From contig NZ_LT629695.1 of NCBI RefSeq assembly GCF_900099705.1, positions 2,728,001 to 2,792,000 on the forward strand: DNA of 64,000 bases, read 5' to 3'. The translations under genes and the position numbers were made by a program. The notes under the pieces were generated by a model that did not search any database, was not told where the DNA came from, and worked only from the letters and a program-made list of their open reading frames with translations. This document shows, in pieces, positions 7,867 to 16,532 of this stretch (positions are counted from its first letter, which is position 1; each line of letters begins with the position of its first letter). Source of the stretch: Agrococcus jejuensis (lineage in GTDB: Bacteria; Actinomycetota; Actinomycetes; Actinomycetales; Microbacteriaceae).

Positions 7867-9426
7867 ATGTCCACGATCCAGACCCAGACCTCGCGTGCCG
7901 GTGTGCGTGAGTGGATCGCGCTCGCCGTGCTCATGCTGCCCGTGCTCCTCGTCGCGATCGACAACACCGTGCTCGCCTTCGCCCTGCCCGAGATCGCCGG
8001 AGCGCTCGAGCCCACCGGCGCGCAGCAGCTCTGGATCGTCGACGTCTACCCGCTCGTGCTCGCGGGCCTGCTCGTGCCCATGGGCGTGCTCGGCGACCGC
8101 TTCGGCCGGCGCCGCCTCCTGCTCATCGGCGCCGTCGGCTTCGGCGTCGTCTCGGTGCTGTGCGCCTTCGCGCCCACCGCCGAGCTGCTCATCGCCGGCC
8201 GCGCCCTGCAGGGCCTCTTCGGTGCGACGCTCATGCCGTCGACGATGTCGCTGCTGCGCAGCCTGTTCGTCGACCGCGTGCAGCGCCGCCTCGCCATCGC
8301 CATCTGGGCGACGGGCTTCTCGGTCGGCTCGGCGGTCGGCCCCGCCGTCGGCGGCCTGCTGCTCGCCCACTTCTGGTGGGGCAGCATCTTCCTGCTCGCG
8401 ATCCCGCTGCTGCTGCCGATGCTCGTGCTCGTGCCGCTGCTCGTGCGCGAGAGCCGCGACCCGAAGGCGCCGAAGGTCGACCTCGTCGGCATCGTGCTCG
8501 CGATGCTCACGCTCACGCCGCTCGCCGCGGCCGTGAAGCACGTCGCGACCGACGGCGTCGATGCCGTCGCGATCGGCCTCGCGGCCCTCGCCACCGCATC
8601 CGGCGTGCTGTTCGTGCGCCGCATGCAGCGCGTCGAGCACCCGATGCTCGACCTCGCGCTGCTGCGCGACCGCGCGTTCTCGACCGGCGTGCTCGTGAAC
8701 CTGCTGTCGGTCGTCGCGCTCGTCGGCTTCCTGTTCTTCCTCACGCAGCACCTGCAGCTCGTCGTCGGCATGTCGACGCTCGAGGCGGCGCTCGTGCTGC
8801 TGCCGGGCACCGCCGCGATGATCGTCGCGGGCCTCGGCTCGGTGCGGCTCGTGCGTCGCATCCGTCAGGAGGTCGTCATGGTGGGCGCGCTCGTCGCGTC
8901 GACCATCGCGTACGTGACGGTGGCGGTGCTCGGCGCCGACATCTCGGTCGCGGCCATCGCGGCGGCCTTCGCGCTGCTCGGCGCCGGCATCGGCGCTGCC
9001 GAGACGCTGTCGAACGACCTCGTGCTCGCGAGCGCACCCGTCGACAAGGCCGGTGCCGCGGCGGGCGTCTCCGAGACGGCCTACGAGCTCGGCGCCGTGC
9101 TCGGCACCGCCGTGCTCGGCGGCATCCTCACGTCCGTCTACCAGTCGACGCTCGTCGTGCCGAGCGGCATCGCCGCCGACGACGCCGCGCGAGCGGGGGA
9201 GACCCTCAGCGGCGCGCTGCACGTGTCGGATGCCGTGGGCGGCGAGGCGGGACTCGCGCTCGCCGAGGCCGCGCGCCACGCGTTCGACGCCGGCGTCGTG
9301 TGGACCGCGGGCGCCGGTGCCGTGCTCATCGCATCCGCCGCCGTGCTCACGTGGTGGCGCCTCGTGCGCGGGCGCAGCGGCGGGCCGACGACGGCCGCCG
9401 TCGCGATCGCCGCGGCCGAGCGCTGA
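7867..9426 (+). CDS. MFS drug efflux transporter, DHA2 (14-helix) type
   Basis: 519 residues. Proton-driven exporter of the DHA2 family (QacA/SmvA-like): MLPVLLVAIDNTVLAFALPEI in helix 1 (D-N-T-V-L motif), GVLGDRFGRRR (motif A, loop 2-3), ALQGLFGATLMPST and a motif C-like GSAVGPAVGG. Length and hydrophobic pattern fit 14 helices. Two in-frame ATGs exist (7861 and 7867); 7867 is chosen because TACAGT lies 7 bases upstream and there is no Shine-Dalgarno. Expression is likely controlled by the divergent TetR through the palindrome. Substrate unknown. Confidence 0.9.
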   Translation: MSTIQTQTSRAGVREWIALAVLMLPVLLVAIDNTVLAFALPEIAGALEPTGAQQLWIVDVYPLVLAGLLVPMGVLGDRFGRRRLLLIGAVGFGVVSVLCAFAPTAELLIAGRALQGLFGATLMPSTMSLLRSLFVDRVQRRLAIAIWATGFSVGSAVGPAVGGLLLAHFWWGSIFLLAIPLLLPMLVLVPLLVRESRDPKAPKVDLVGIVLAMLTLTPLAAAVKHVATDGVDAVAIGLAALATASGVLFVRRMQRVEHPMLDLALLRDRAFSTGVLVNLLSVVALVGFLFFLTQHLQLVVGMSTLEAALVLLPGTAAMIVAGLGSVRLVRRIRQEVVMVGALVASTIAYVTVAVLGADISVAAIAAAFALLGAGIGAAETLSNDLVLASAPVDKAGAAAGVSETAYELGAVLGTAVLGGILTSVYQSTLVVPSGIAADDAARAGETLSGALHVSDAVGGEAGLALAEAARHAFDAGVVWTAGAGAVLIASAAVLTWWRLVRGRSGGPTTAAVAIAAAER

Positions 9427-9444
9427 CCGGGCCGTCGGGCGCGC

Positions 9445-9834
9445 TCAGGCTCCGACGAACAGCTCGAGCGCGACGCCGTCGGGATCCTTGAGGCTCAGCG
9501 CCGACCCGTACTCCACGTCGACGATGCCGTCATGGGCGATGCCGACGGCGTCGAGGTGCTCCACCCACGCCTCGAGGTCGTCGCGCGACGCGACGCCCAG
9601 GCCGAGGTGATCGAGGCCCGGTCGGAACGGGCTGAAGTCGCCGTCGGCCCGTGTCTCATGCTGCGTGAGCCCGAGGTTCGTGCCGCCCGGCAGTGCGAAG
9701 AGCCGGCGGAGGAGCCCCTCGCCTGCGAGCGAGGCGACGGGTGGTGCTCCGAGCAGGCGCTCGTAGAACGCGACGCTCGCGTCGAGATCCCGCACCGTGA
9801 TGGCGACGTGGTGGACGCCGTCGATCGTCGGCAT
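9445..9834 (-). CDS. VOC/glyoxalase family protein
   Basis: 129 residues with the beta-alpha-beta-beta-beta repeats of vicinal oxygen chelate proteins: VHHVAITVRDLDASVAFYERLLG at the start (metal His at position 9 or so), PGLDHLGLGVASRDDL in the middle, and LKDPDGVALELFV at the end (metal Glu). Reaction unknown; the family includes lyases, dioxygenases and resistance proteins. Its start overlaps the stop of the DUF6458 gene by one base (TGATG), so the pair is co-translated. Confidence 0.85.
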   Translation of the reverse strand: MPTIDGVHHVAITVRDLDASVAFYERLLGAPPVASLAGEGLLRRLFALPGGTNLGLTQHETRADGDFSPFRPGLDHLGLGVASRDDLEAWVEHLDAVGIAHDGIVDVEYGSALSLKDPDGVALELFVGA

Positions 9835-10088
9835 CAGACGACGTCGTCGCGGCGCTCGACGCGGTCGACCCTGGCACCCGTGCCGGGGTCGACGCTCGTC
9901 GAGCGCACGGTGCGCGAGCCGCTGCGGCGCGCCATCTGCACGGCGCCTGCGATCGTGACGAGCAGTCCGGCACCCATGAGGATGTAGCCGATCAGCATCC
10001 AGTCGACGCCCGGCACCTGCGCCAGGCCGGGCACGGCGAACGCGACGATGGCGCCCGCGGCGAGCAGGAAGATCCCGAATCCGAGCAT
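9834..10088 (-). CDS. DUF6458 family small membrane protein
   Basis: 84 residues: two membrane helices (about 1-20 and 30-52, including WMLIGYILMGAGLLVTI) and a basic, polar cytoplasmic tail ending RVERRDDVV. This matches the small DUF6458 proteins common in Microbacteriaceae and relatives; function unknown. GGAGAG lies a few bases upstream of the ATG. Coupled to the downstream VOC gene by a one-base overlap. Confidence 0.8.
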   Translation of the reverse strand: MLGFGIFLLAAGAIVAFAVPGLAQVPGVDWMLIGYILMGAGLLVTIAGAVQMARRSGSRTVRSTSVDPGTGARVDRVERRDDVV

Positions 10089-10261
10089 GGGTGACTCTCC
10101 GTTCCCGTCGAGCTGGGGATGGGGGAGCGCTCGACGATCGACGCCCGACGCTAGCCCGAGCGGCGCATCCGCGTCCGGCCCTGGACGCCACCGCATCCGG
10201 TGTGCTTGCCTCGCCGCCACTCGCCGCGAACCGGCGTGCTCGCGCGCACGCACGCCGCCGA

Positions 10262-10267
10262 TAGGCT
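10262..10267 (+). promoter_or_regulatory. -10-like TAGGCT upstream of leuB
   Basis: TAGGCT lies 20 bases before the leuB GTG; the implied short leader contains GGGAGG (10276-10281). No -35 box or attenuator-like leader peptide was seen. Confidence 0.45.
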
Positions 10268-10286
10268 CGGAGGTCGGGAGGTACGT

Positions 10287-11333
10287 GTGGAGCAGCTGCA
10301 GCTCGCCGTCATCGGCGGGGATGGCATCGGACCCGAGGTCACGGGCGAGGCGAGGAAGGTGCTGCGCGCTGCGCTCGCAGGCGCCGTCGACCTCGTCGAG
10401 ACGGAGTTCGCGCTCGGCGCGGCCCACTACCTCGAGACCGGCGAGATCCTCCCCGAGGACACCATGGCCGAGATCGCGACGCACGATGCGATCCTGCTGG
10501 GTGCCGTCGGCGGCGATCCCACGGATCCGCGCCTCGCGGGCGGCATCATCGAGCGCGGGCTGCTGCTGAAGCTGCGCTTCGCGTTCGACCACTACGTCAA
10601 CCTGCGCCCCACGGTCGTGCACCCCGCGGTCGAGAGCCCGCTGCGCGAGCCCGGCGACGTCGACTTCGTCGTCGTGCGCGAGGGCACCGAGGGCCCGTAC
10701 GTGGGCAACGGCGGCTCGATCCGCGTCGGCACGCCCCACGAGATCGCGAACGAGACGAGCGTCAACACCGCCTACGGCGTCGAGCGCGTCGTGCGCTTCG
10801 CGTTCGAGCTCGCCGAGACCCGTTCCAAGCGCGTCACGCTGGTGCACAAGACCAACGTGCTCGTGAACGCCGGAGGCCTGTGGCGTCGCATCACCGACGC
10901 CGTGGCCGCCGACCACCCCGACGTGTCCGTCGACTACCTGCACGTCGACGCCGCGACGATCTTCCTCGTCGACCGGCCGAGTCGCTTCGACGTCATCGTC
11001 ACCGACAACCTGTTCGGCGACATCCTCACCGACCTCGCCGGCGCGATCGCCGGCGGCATCGGGCTCGCAGCCTCGGGGAACATCAACCCCGACGGCACCT
11101 TCCCGAGCATGTTCGAGCCCGTGCACGGCTCCGCGCCCGACATCGCGGGCACCGGCACGGCCGATCCCACCGCGGCGATCCTGTCGGCCGCCCTGCTCGC
11201 AGAGCACCAGGGCTACGCCGACGCCGCGAGGCGCATCCGCGACGCCGTCGATCAGGACGTCGCGAGCCGCCCGGCATCCACCACCACCTCCGCGACCGGC
11301 GATCGCATCGCCGCACTCGTCGCAGCAGCGTAA
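10287..11333 (+). CDS. leuB: 3-isopropylmalate dehydrogenase
   Basis: 348 residues. Oxidatively decarboxylates 3-isopropylmalate in leucine synthesis. It shows the beta-decarboxylating dehydrogenase motifs: [13 protein letters not shown] at the N-terminus, the substrate-binding LLLKLRF loop, [11 protein letters not shown], the metal-binding [12 protein letters not shown] and the NAD-binding [13 protein letters not shown]. Length is typical. The GTG at 10287 has GGGAGG 5 bases upstream and matches the family start. ilvE follows 9 bases downstream, so the two branched-chain genes form an operon. Confidence 0.95.
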   Translation: MEQLQLAVIGGDGIGPEVTGEARKVLRAALAGAVDLVETEFALGAAHYLETGEILPEDTMAEIATHDAILLGAVGGDPTDPRLAGGIIERGLLLKLRFAFDHYVNLRPTVVHPAVESPLREPGDVDFVVVREGTEGPYVGNGGSIRVGTPHEIANETSVNTAYGVERVVRFAFELAETRSKRVTLVHKTNVLVNAGGLWRRITDAVAADHPDVSVDYLHVDAATIFLVDRPSRFDVIVTDNLFGDILTDLAGAIAGGIGLAASGNINPDGTFPSMFEPVHGSAPDIAGTGTADPTAAILSAALLAEHQGYADAARRIRDAVDQDVASRPASTTTSATGDRIAALVAAA

Positions 11334-11342
11334 GGAGCCACC

Positions 11343-12440
11343 ATGGCCCTGCAGTTCACGACCACCGCATCCACGAGCGCGAAGTCGGAGGCCGAGCGCG
11401 CCGCCGTGCTCGCCGCCCCCGGATTCGGCAAGCACTTCACCGACCACATGGCCGTCATCGACTGGACGGTCGAGGACGGCTGGCACGACGCGCGCATCCA
11501 GCCGTACGGCCCGTTCTCGGTCGACCCCGCCTCCGCGGTGCTGCACTACGGCCAGGAGATCTTCGAGGGCCTCAAGGCGTACCGCCGCGAGGACGGCTCG
11601 GTGTGGACGTTCCGCCCCGACCAGAACGCGGCCCGCATGCAGCGCTCGGCGCAGCGTCTCGCGCTGCCGCAGCTGCCGACCGAGGACTTCGTCGAGTCGC
11701 TGCGCCAGCTCGTCGGCATCGACGAGGCGTGGGTGCCGACGGGCGGCGAGGACTCGCTGTACCTGCGGCCGTTCATGATCGCCAACGAGGTCTTCCTCGG
11801 CGTGCGCGCGGCGCAGACGGTGCTGTACTCGGTCATCGCGAGCCCCGCGGGCCCGTACTTCCCGGCCGGCGTGAAGCCCGTGTCGATCTGGCTCTCGCGC
11901 GAGTACGCGCGTGCAGGCAAGGGCGGCACCGGCGCGGCGAAGTGCGGCGGCAACTACGCCGCGAGCCTGCTGCCGACGCAGGAGGCGTTCGCGAACGGAT
12001 GCGCGCAGGTGCTCTTCCTCGACGAGTCGGGCGACGCGAACCTCGAGGAGCTCGGCGGCATGAACGTCGTGCTCGTGAAGGCAGACGGCACGCTCGTGAC
12101 GCCGAAGTCGGAGTCGATCCTCGATGGCATCACCCGCAACTCGCTGCTCGAGATGGCGCGCGACCTCGGCCACGCCGTCGAGCACCGCACCGTGACGCTC
12201 GCCGAGTGGCGCGACGGCGTGGCTTCCGGCGAGATCGTCGAGGCGTTCGCGTGCGGCACCGCCGCCGTCATCACGCCCATCGGCGCCATCAAGGCGAAGG
12301 ACGCGGCGGATGCGTTCGGCGACGCCGACGCGCCTGCGGGCCCCGTGACGCTGGCGCTGCGTGCGGCGCTCACCGACCTGCAGTACGGCCGTGCCGACGA
12401 CCCGCACGGCTGGATGACGCAGCTCACCGAGGCGCGCTGA
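11343..12440 (+). CDS. ilvE: branched-chain amino acid aminotransferase
   Basis: 365 residues, fold type IV PLP enzyme that interconverts branched-chain amino acids and their 2-oxo acids. The PLP lysine is Lys200 in GAAKCGGNYAASL, and the GQEIFEGLKAYR and YLRPFMIANE segments are family hallmarks. An AAGGAG ribosome site lies just before the ATG. It sits between leuB and an FAH-family gene whose start overlaps its stop by one base (TGATG), consistent with one operon. Confidence 0.96.
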   Translation: MALQFTTTASTSAKSEAERAAVLAAPGFGKHFTDHMAVIDWTVEDGWHDARIQPYGPFSVDPASAVLHYGQEIFEGLKAYRREDGSVWTFRPDQNAARMQRSAQRLALPQLPTEDFVESLRQLVGIDEAWVPTGGEDSLYLRPFMIANEVFLGVRAAQTVLYSVIASPAGPYFPAGVKPVSIWLSREYARAGKGGTGAAKCGGNYAASLLPTQEAFANGCAQVLFLDESGDANLEELGGMNVVLVKADGTLVTPKSESILDGITRNSLLEMARDLGHAVEHRTVTLAEWRDGVASGEIVEAFACGTAAVITPIGAIKAKDAADAFGDADAPAGPVTLALRAALTDLQYGRADDPHGWMTQLTEAR

Positions 12441-13204
12441 TGCGGATCGTCCGCGCGTCGCACGACGGCCGCATCGTGTTCGGCGTCGTCGACGAGACCG
12501 ACGTCGTCGTGCTCGCCGGCGACCCGCTCTTCGCTGGGTTCGACACGACGGGGGAGCGCATCCCGCTCTCGCAGGTGCAGCTGCTCGCACCCGTGATCCC
12601 GCGCTCGAAGGTCGTCGGCATCGGCCGCAACTACGCGGCGCACGCCGCCGAGCTCGGCAACGACGTGCCCGAGTCGCCGCTCGTGTTCCTGAAGCCGAAC
12701 ACGTCGGTGATCGGCCCGGGCGACCCGATCGTGCTGCCGCCGGAGTCGACGAACGTGCACTTCGAGGGCGAGCTCGCGCTCGTCGTCGGCCGCGTCTCGC
12801 GACGCGTCGCGAAGGCGGATGCGCTCGACCACGTGTTCGGCTGGACGATCGCGAACGACGTGACGGCGCGCGACCTGCAGCAGTCCGACGGCCAGTGGTG
12901 GCGGGCGAAGGGGTTCGACACGTTCTGCCCGCTCGGCCCGGGCATCGAGACCGACCTCGACGTCGCGGACGTGCTCGTGGAGACGCGGCTCGACGGCGAG
13001 ACCAAGCAGTCGGGCTCGACGAAGGACCTCATCTTCGACATCCCGACGCTCGTCGAGCACGTCACGGCGGCCATGACGCTGCTGCCGGGCGACGTCATCC
13101 TCACGGGCACGCCCGCGGGCGTCGGCCCCATGGTGGCCGGCCAGACCGTCGAGGTGTCGATCGCCGGACTCGGCACGCTGCGCAACCCCGTCGTGCAGGG
13201 CTGA
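12440..13204 (+). CDS. fumarylacetoacetate hydrolase family protein
   Basis: 254 residues. C-terminal FAH domain with VVGIGRNYAAHAAELG, the metal-binding HFEGELALVVGR (E-x-E) followed by a distant Asp in ANDVTARDLQ, and the DVILTGTPAGVGPM motif. Members act as acylpyruvases, oxaloacetate decarboxylases or C-C hydrolases; the short N-terminus and position after ilvE are common in actinobacteria and do not fix the substrate. The start overlaps the ilvE stop by one base. Confidence 0.88.
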   Translation: MRIVRASHDGRIVFGVVDETDVVVLAGDPLFAGFDTTGERIPLSQVQLLAPVIPRSKVVGIGRNYAAHAAELGNDVPESPLVFLKPNTSVIGPGDPIVLPPESTNVHFEGELALVVGRVSRRVAKADALDHVFGWTIANDVTARDLQQSDGQWWRAKGFDTFCPLGPGIETDLDVADVLVETRLDGETKQSGSTKDLIFDIPTLVEHVTAAMTLLPGDVILTGTPAGVGPMVAGQTVEVSIAGLGTLRNPVVQG

Positions 13205-13212
13205 CGCGCCCC

Positions 13213-14205
13213 GTGGCGCTCGTGCCGCGGTCGGCGCTCGCCGGCGTCGCCGCGTGCGTCGGCGTCGCGCTCGCGGGGCTCGGCATCCACCACGCCCTGC
13301 TCGCGGCGGGCGTCGACGTGCCGTGGCTCACGCTGTCGGTGCTGCTGGGCCTCGCGCTGGGGCAGACGCCGCTCGCGGCGGACGCGCGGCTCGTGCCGGG
13401 TGCGAAGGTCGCTGGTCGCACGCTCATGCGCGCGGGCATCGTGCTGCTGGGCCTGCAGGTCGTCGTGGCCGACGTCGTGGCGCTCGGGCCCGTGCTCATC
13501 GTCGCGGTCGTCGCGCTCGTGGGCGTGGCGTTCGTGCTCACGTGGTCGCTCGCGCGGCTCGCGGGGATGTCGGCGGATCAGCGCGTGCTCATGGCAGCGG
13601 GCTTCTCGATCTGCGGCGCCTCGGCGATCGGCGCCGTCGCGCAGGCGCGCGGCGCCTCGGAGCGCGACCAGGCGACGCCCGTCGCGCTCGTGACGCTGTG
13701 CGGCACGGCGGCGATCGGCGTGCTGCCGCTGCTGCGCGTGCCGCTGGGCCTCGATGACGCCGCGTTCGGCGCGTGGACGGGCGCCAGCGTGCACGACGTC
13801 GGCCAGGTCGTCGCGACGGCGGCGATCGCGGGGCCGGGCGCGCTCGCGCTCGCCGTGGTCGTGAAGCTCGTGCGCGTCGTGACGCTCGCGCCCATGACGG
13901 CGCTCGTCGCGGCGCAGCGCCGCCGCTCGGGCGACGGCGCGGGCGAGCGACCGCCGATCGTGCCGCTCTTCGTCGTCGGCTTCCTCGTCGCCGTCGCCGT
14001 GCGCGCGCTCGTGCCGCTGCCCGACGCCGTGCTCGACGTCGTGGGCTTCGTGCAGCAGCTGCTGCTCGCATCCGCGCTCGTCGGCCTCCTGTCGCGCGTG
14101 CGCATCGTCGACCTCGTGCGGCAGGACTGGCGCGGCGTGCTCGTGGCGGTCGGCGCATCCACGGGCATCGCGGCGATCGCGCTCGCGATCGTGCAGCTCG
14201 TCTAG
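13213..14205 (+). CDS. YeiH/UPF0324 family putative exporter
   Basis: 330 residues and about ten hydrophobic helices. Segments LTLSVLLGLALGQTP, AGRTLMRAGIVLLGLQV, GFSICGASAIGAVA and the ASVHDVGQVVA motif are characteristic of the YeiH family, called putative sulfate exporters on limited evidence. Start GTG 13213 (alternative GTG 13222), 8 bases after the FAH gene, so probably the end of the leuB-ilvE operon. Its 3' end faces the glutaminase gene across a repeat-containing gap. Confidence 0.85.
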   Translation: MALVPRSALAGVAACVGVALAGLGIHHALLAAGVDVPWLTLSVLLGLALGQTPLAADARLVPGAKVAGRTLMRAGIVLLGLQVVVADVVALGPVLIVAVVALVGVAFVLTWSLARLAGMSADQRVLMAAGFSICGASAIGAVAQARGASERDQATPVALVTLCGTAAIGVLPLLRVPLGLDDAAFGAWTGASVHDVGQVVATAAIAGPGALALAVVVKLVRVVTLAPMTALVAAQRRRSGDGAGERPPIVPLFVVGFLVAVAVRALVPLPDAVLDVVGFVQQLLLASALVGLLSRVRIVDLVRQDWRGVLVAVGASTGIAAIALAIVQLV

Positions 14206-14231
14206 CCTCTGCGGTCGCCCGGCTCAGCCGT

Positions 14232-14330
14232 CGATGGGCCACCTTCTGCGCGATTGGCCACCTTCTGCGATCGATTGGCCAGCTTCTGCGCCTTGGAACG
14301 GTCCATTGGCGCACATCGGCGCCAATCGAT
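14232..14330. repeat. short repeat array in convergent gap (R1)
   Basis: Three direct copies of a 19-base unit (consensus CGATTGGCCACCTTCTGCG) at 14232-14250, 14251-14269 and 14272-14290. Downstream is the hairpin ATTGGCGC-N6-GCGCCAAT (14305-14326), whose right side continues as GCCAATCGAT, an inverted copy of the unit start. It lies between the 3' ends of two convergent genes. The unit resembles those at 24927-25060. Confidence 0.8.
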
Positions 14331-14347
14331 GACCCGGCGCTCGCGCG

Positions 14348-15613
14348 TCAGGGCCGGGAGTCGCGCTCGCGCATCACCTGCGCCTCGGGGCCGTCGCCGA
14401 CGTCGATCACGCCCGCGTCGCCAGTCTCGAGCATGTCGTCGGGATCGACGAAGGTCACCGAGTGACCGTCGAGGACGAGGCGCCTGGCACCCTCGAGCAG
14501 CATGCGACGACCGACGTCGCGCACCTCGTGCACGCGGGCGAGGTCGAGCACGATCTCGCGCGCACCCTCGTCCTCCTGCTCGAGCTCGACGAGCAGCCGC
14601 TCCATGCCGACGAAGTCGACGGACCCCTGTAGCTCGTACACCGACTCCGTCTCGCCGTCGCCGTCGTGGTCGGCGGATGCGTGCCCGTGCGTGAGCGGGC
14701 GCGCGGCGGGCGGCACCTCCATGAGGTGCATGCCCATGTCGCCCGAGAGGCGCTCGAAGATGCGCACGCCCCGCGTCGAGTTGCCGTGCCGATCGAGGCG
14801 CGGCGACAGCGCGGCGAAGCCGCCCTTGCCGGGGAGCGCGCCGATGAGGCCGCCCGAGACGCCCGACTTCGCGGGGATGCCGACGGTCGTGAACCAGTCG
14901 CCGGCCGCGTCGTACATGCCGCACGTCGTCATCACCGCGAGGGTCTGGCGCGCGACCCAGCGCGGCACGACCTGCTCGCCGGTGACGGGATGCGTGCCCG
15001 CGTTCGCGAGCGTCGCGGCCATGACGGCGAGGTCGCCGACGTCGACGAGCAGCGAGCACTGGCGCGTGTAGCCGTCGACGACGGCGTGGGGGTCGGCGTC
15101 GATGATGCCGTGGTTGCGCAGCATGTAGGCGATGGCGTGGTTGCGGTCGGCGGTCGCGAGCTCGGAGGCGTAGACCTGCTCGTCGACCTCGAGGTCGCGG
15201 CCCGCGAAGGCCGCGAAGCCCGCGGCGACGCGGTCGGCGTCGAGCAGCGAGTGCACCGTGATGGCACCGGCGTTGATCATGGGGTTCAGCGGCCGGTTCG
15301 TCGACGGGTCGAGCGAGATCTCGTTGAACGCCTCGCCAGACGGCTCGACGCCCACGTGCTCGAGCACGGCATCCAGCCCGTGGTCGACGAGCGCGAGCGC
15401 GTACGCGAACGGCTTCGAGATCGACTGGATCGTGAAGCGCACGTCGGCGTCGCCGACGGCGTAGCGCGTGCCGTCGGGCGTCGCGAGCGCGAGGGCGAGC
15501 CGCGACGGGTCGGCCTCGGCGAGCTCGGGGATGTACGCGGCGAGCTCGCCGTCATCCTCGTCGGAGCAGGCCTCGAGGACCTCGGTCATGTAGTCGGGCA
15601 GCGGTGAGCGCAC
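14348..15613 (-). CDS. glsA: glutaminase with C-terminal STAS domain
   Basis: 421 residues. Hydrolyses glutamine to glutamate and ammonia. Residues about 1-300 are the serine-beta-lactamase-like glutaminase: catalytic S-I-S-K (Ser64, Lys67) in TIQSISKPFAYAL, NPMINAGAI, the YTRQCSLL motif and PAKSGVSGG. Residues about 310-400 form a STAS-like domain (SVYELQGSVDFVGMERLL, then REIVLDLARVHEVRDVGR), a known fusion in some glutaminases, likely regulatory. The GTG at 15613 is chosen to include the conserved SPLPDYMTEVL; the ATG at 15589 is an alternative. Stop faces the YeiH gene. Confidence 0.9.
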   Translation of the reverse strand: MRSPLPDYMTEVLEACSDEDDGELAAYIPELAEADPSRLALALATPDGTRYAVGDADVRFTIQSISKPFAYALALVDHGLDAVLEHVGVEPSGEAFNEISLDPSTNRPLNPMINAGAITVHSLLDADRVAAGFAAFAGRDLEVDEQVYASELATADRNHAIAYMLRNHGIIDADPHAVVDGYTRQCSLLVDVGDLAVMAATLANAGTHPVTGEQVVPRWVARQTLAVMTTCGMYDAAGDWFTTVGIPAKSGVSGGLIGALPGKGGFAALSPRLDRHGNSTRGVRIFERLSGDMGMHLMEVPPAARPLTHGHASADHDGDGETESVYELQGSVDFVGMERLLVELEQEDEGAREIVLDLARVHEVRDVGRRMLLEGARRLVLDGHSVTFVDPDDMLETGDAGVIDVGDGPEAQVMRERDSRP

Positions 15614-15682
15614 GCATCCACCCGACCACACTCCCGGTCGACGTCGCCATGTCGGGGCTGTCGGCGCGTCGAGCGCCGGGGC

Positions 15683-15688
15683 TATCCT
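15683..15688 (+). promoter_or_regulatory. -10-like TATCCT upstream of DUF937 gene
   Basis: TATCCT ends 6 bases before an in-frame GTG at 15695. A transcript from here could either be leaderless from that GTG or have a 36-base leader with GGAGAGG serving the GTG at 15731. Confidence 0.45.
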
Positions 15689-15730
15689 GACCGCGTGCCG
15701 GCGCCGGCGCCGCACGGAGAGGTGGCGATC

Positions 15731-16390
15731 GTGTCCGAGATCCAGGAGCTCATGGCGCAGCTGCCCGTCGCGCAGATCGCGCGGCAGGCGGGCGTCGACG
15801 AGGCGGATGCGCAGCGCGCGATCCAGTCGGTGCTGCCGGCGCTCGTCGGCGGCATGCAGGCGAACGCGCAGGACGACGCGGGTGCCGCGTCGCTCGAGCG
15901 GGCGCTCGGCAAGCATGCGGGCGCGCTGGATGCGCGGCTCGGAGGCGACGTCGACGCCGATGACGGCGAGCGCATCGTGCAGCACGTCTTCGGCGGCCAG
16001 ACCGACCAGGTCGCTGCGGCGCTCGGCGGCGCGAGCGGCGGCGGCGCGATGGGCGACATCGTGAAGAAGATCCTGCCGATCGTCGCACCCATCGTGCTCG
16101 CGTGGCTCGCGCAGAGGCTGTTCTCGGGCGGCGGCCAGGCCCAGACGCAGCCGTCGGGAGGCGGCGCCGCGCTGCCGACCGGCGGCGACAACCCGTTCGC
16201 GAACTCCGGTGGCGGCGCCGGTGGCACGCTGCCGCGGACGAGCGGGCAGGCTCCGCAGCAGTCAGGCGGTGGCGGCCTGGGCGACCTGCTCGGCGGCATC
16301 CTCGGCAATGGCGATGGAGGCCAGCAGCAGGCTGGCGGGAACATCCTCGGCGATCTGCTGGGCGGGCTGCTGGGCGGCGGTCGCCGCTAG
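15731..16390 (+). CDS. DUF937 family protein with Gly/Gln-rich linker
   Basis: 219 residues. Residues about 1-85 match DUF937 (helical; VAQIARQAGVDEADAQRAI, then LPALVGGMQANAQD). A single hydrophobic helix (about 107-128, KKILPIVAPIVLAWLAQRLF) follows, then a Gly/Gln/Pro-rich tail containing two similar blocks, LGDLLGGILGNG and LGDLLGGLLGGG. DUF937 relates to YidB-like proteins of unknown role. The GTG at 15731 has GGAGAGG 7 bases upstream; a GTG at 15695 would add 12 residues. Confidence 0.8.
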   Translation: MSEIQELMAQLPVAQIARQAGVDEADAQRAIQSVLPALVGGMQANAQDDAGAASLERALGKHAGALDARLGGDVDADDGERIVQHVFGGQTDQVAAALGGASGGGAMGDIVKKILPIVAPIVLAWLAQRLFSGGGQAQTQPSGGGAALPTGGDNPFANSGGGAGGTLPRTSGQAPQQSGGGGLGDLLGGILGNGDGGQQQAGGNILGDLLGGLLGGGRR

Positions 16391-16532
16391 TCGGGGCCGG
16401 CTCGCCGTGCGCACGCGGCGAGCGCGACACGCCCGGGATGCAGCGTGCTCGGCCGCCGTCGATCCGCGCGCGGCAGGGTCGACGCATGAGTGAGGCGTCG
16501 AGTCGCGATGCCCGAACCAGAGGACACGAACC

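Noticed and set aside
10089..10286. Leucine attenuator or riboswitch upstream of leuB
   Set aside because: The predicted leader is about 15-20 bases, has no leader peptide with Leu codons and no extended hairpins.
9834..12590. Minus-strand open frame of 918 codons antisense to leuB and ilvE
   Set aside because: Only its last 84 codons (DUF6458) look like a protein; the rest is a low-complexity shadow of strongly supported enzymes.
16391..16532. Small gene between DUF937 and the reductase
   Set aside because: Short Arg/Ala-rich frames only; no start signal except those leading to the reductase gene.
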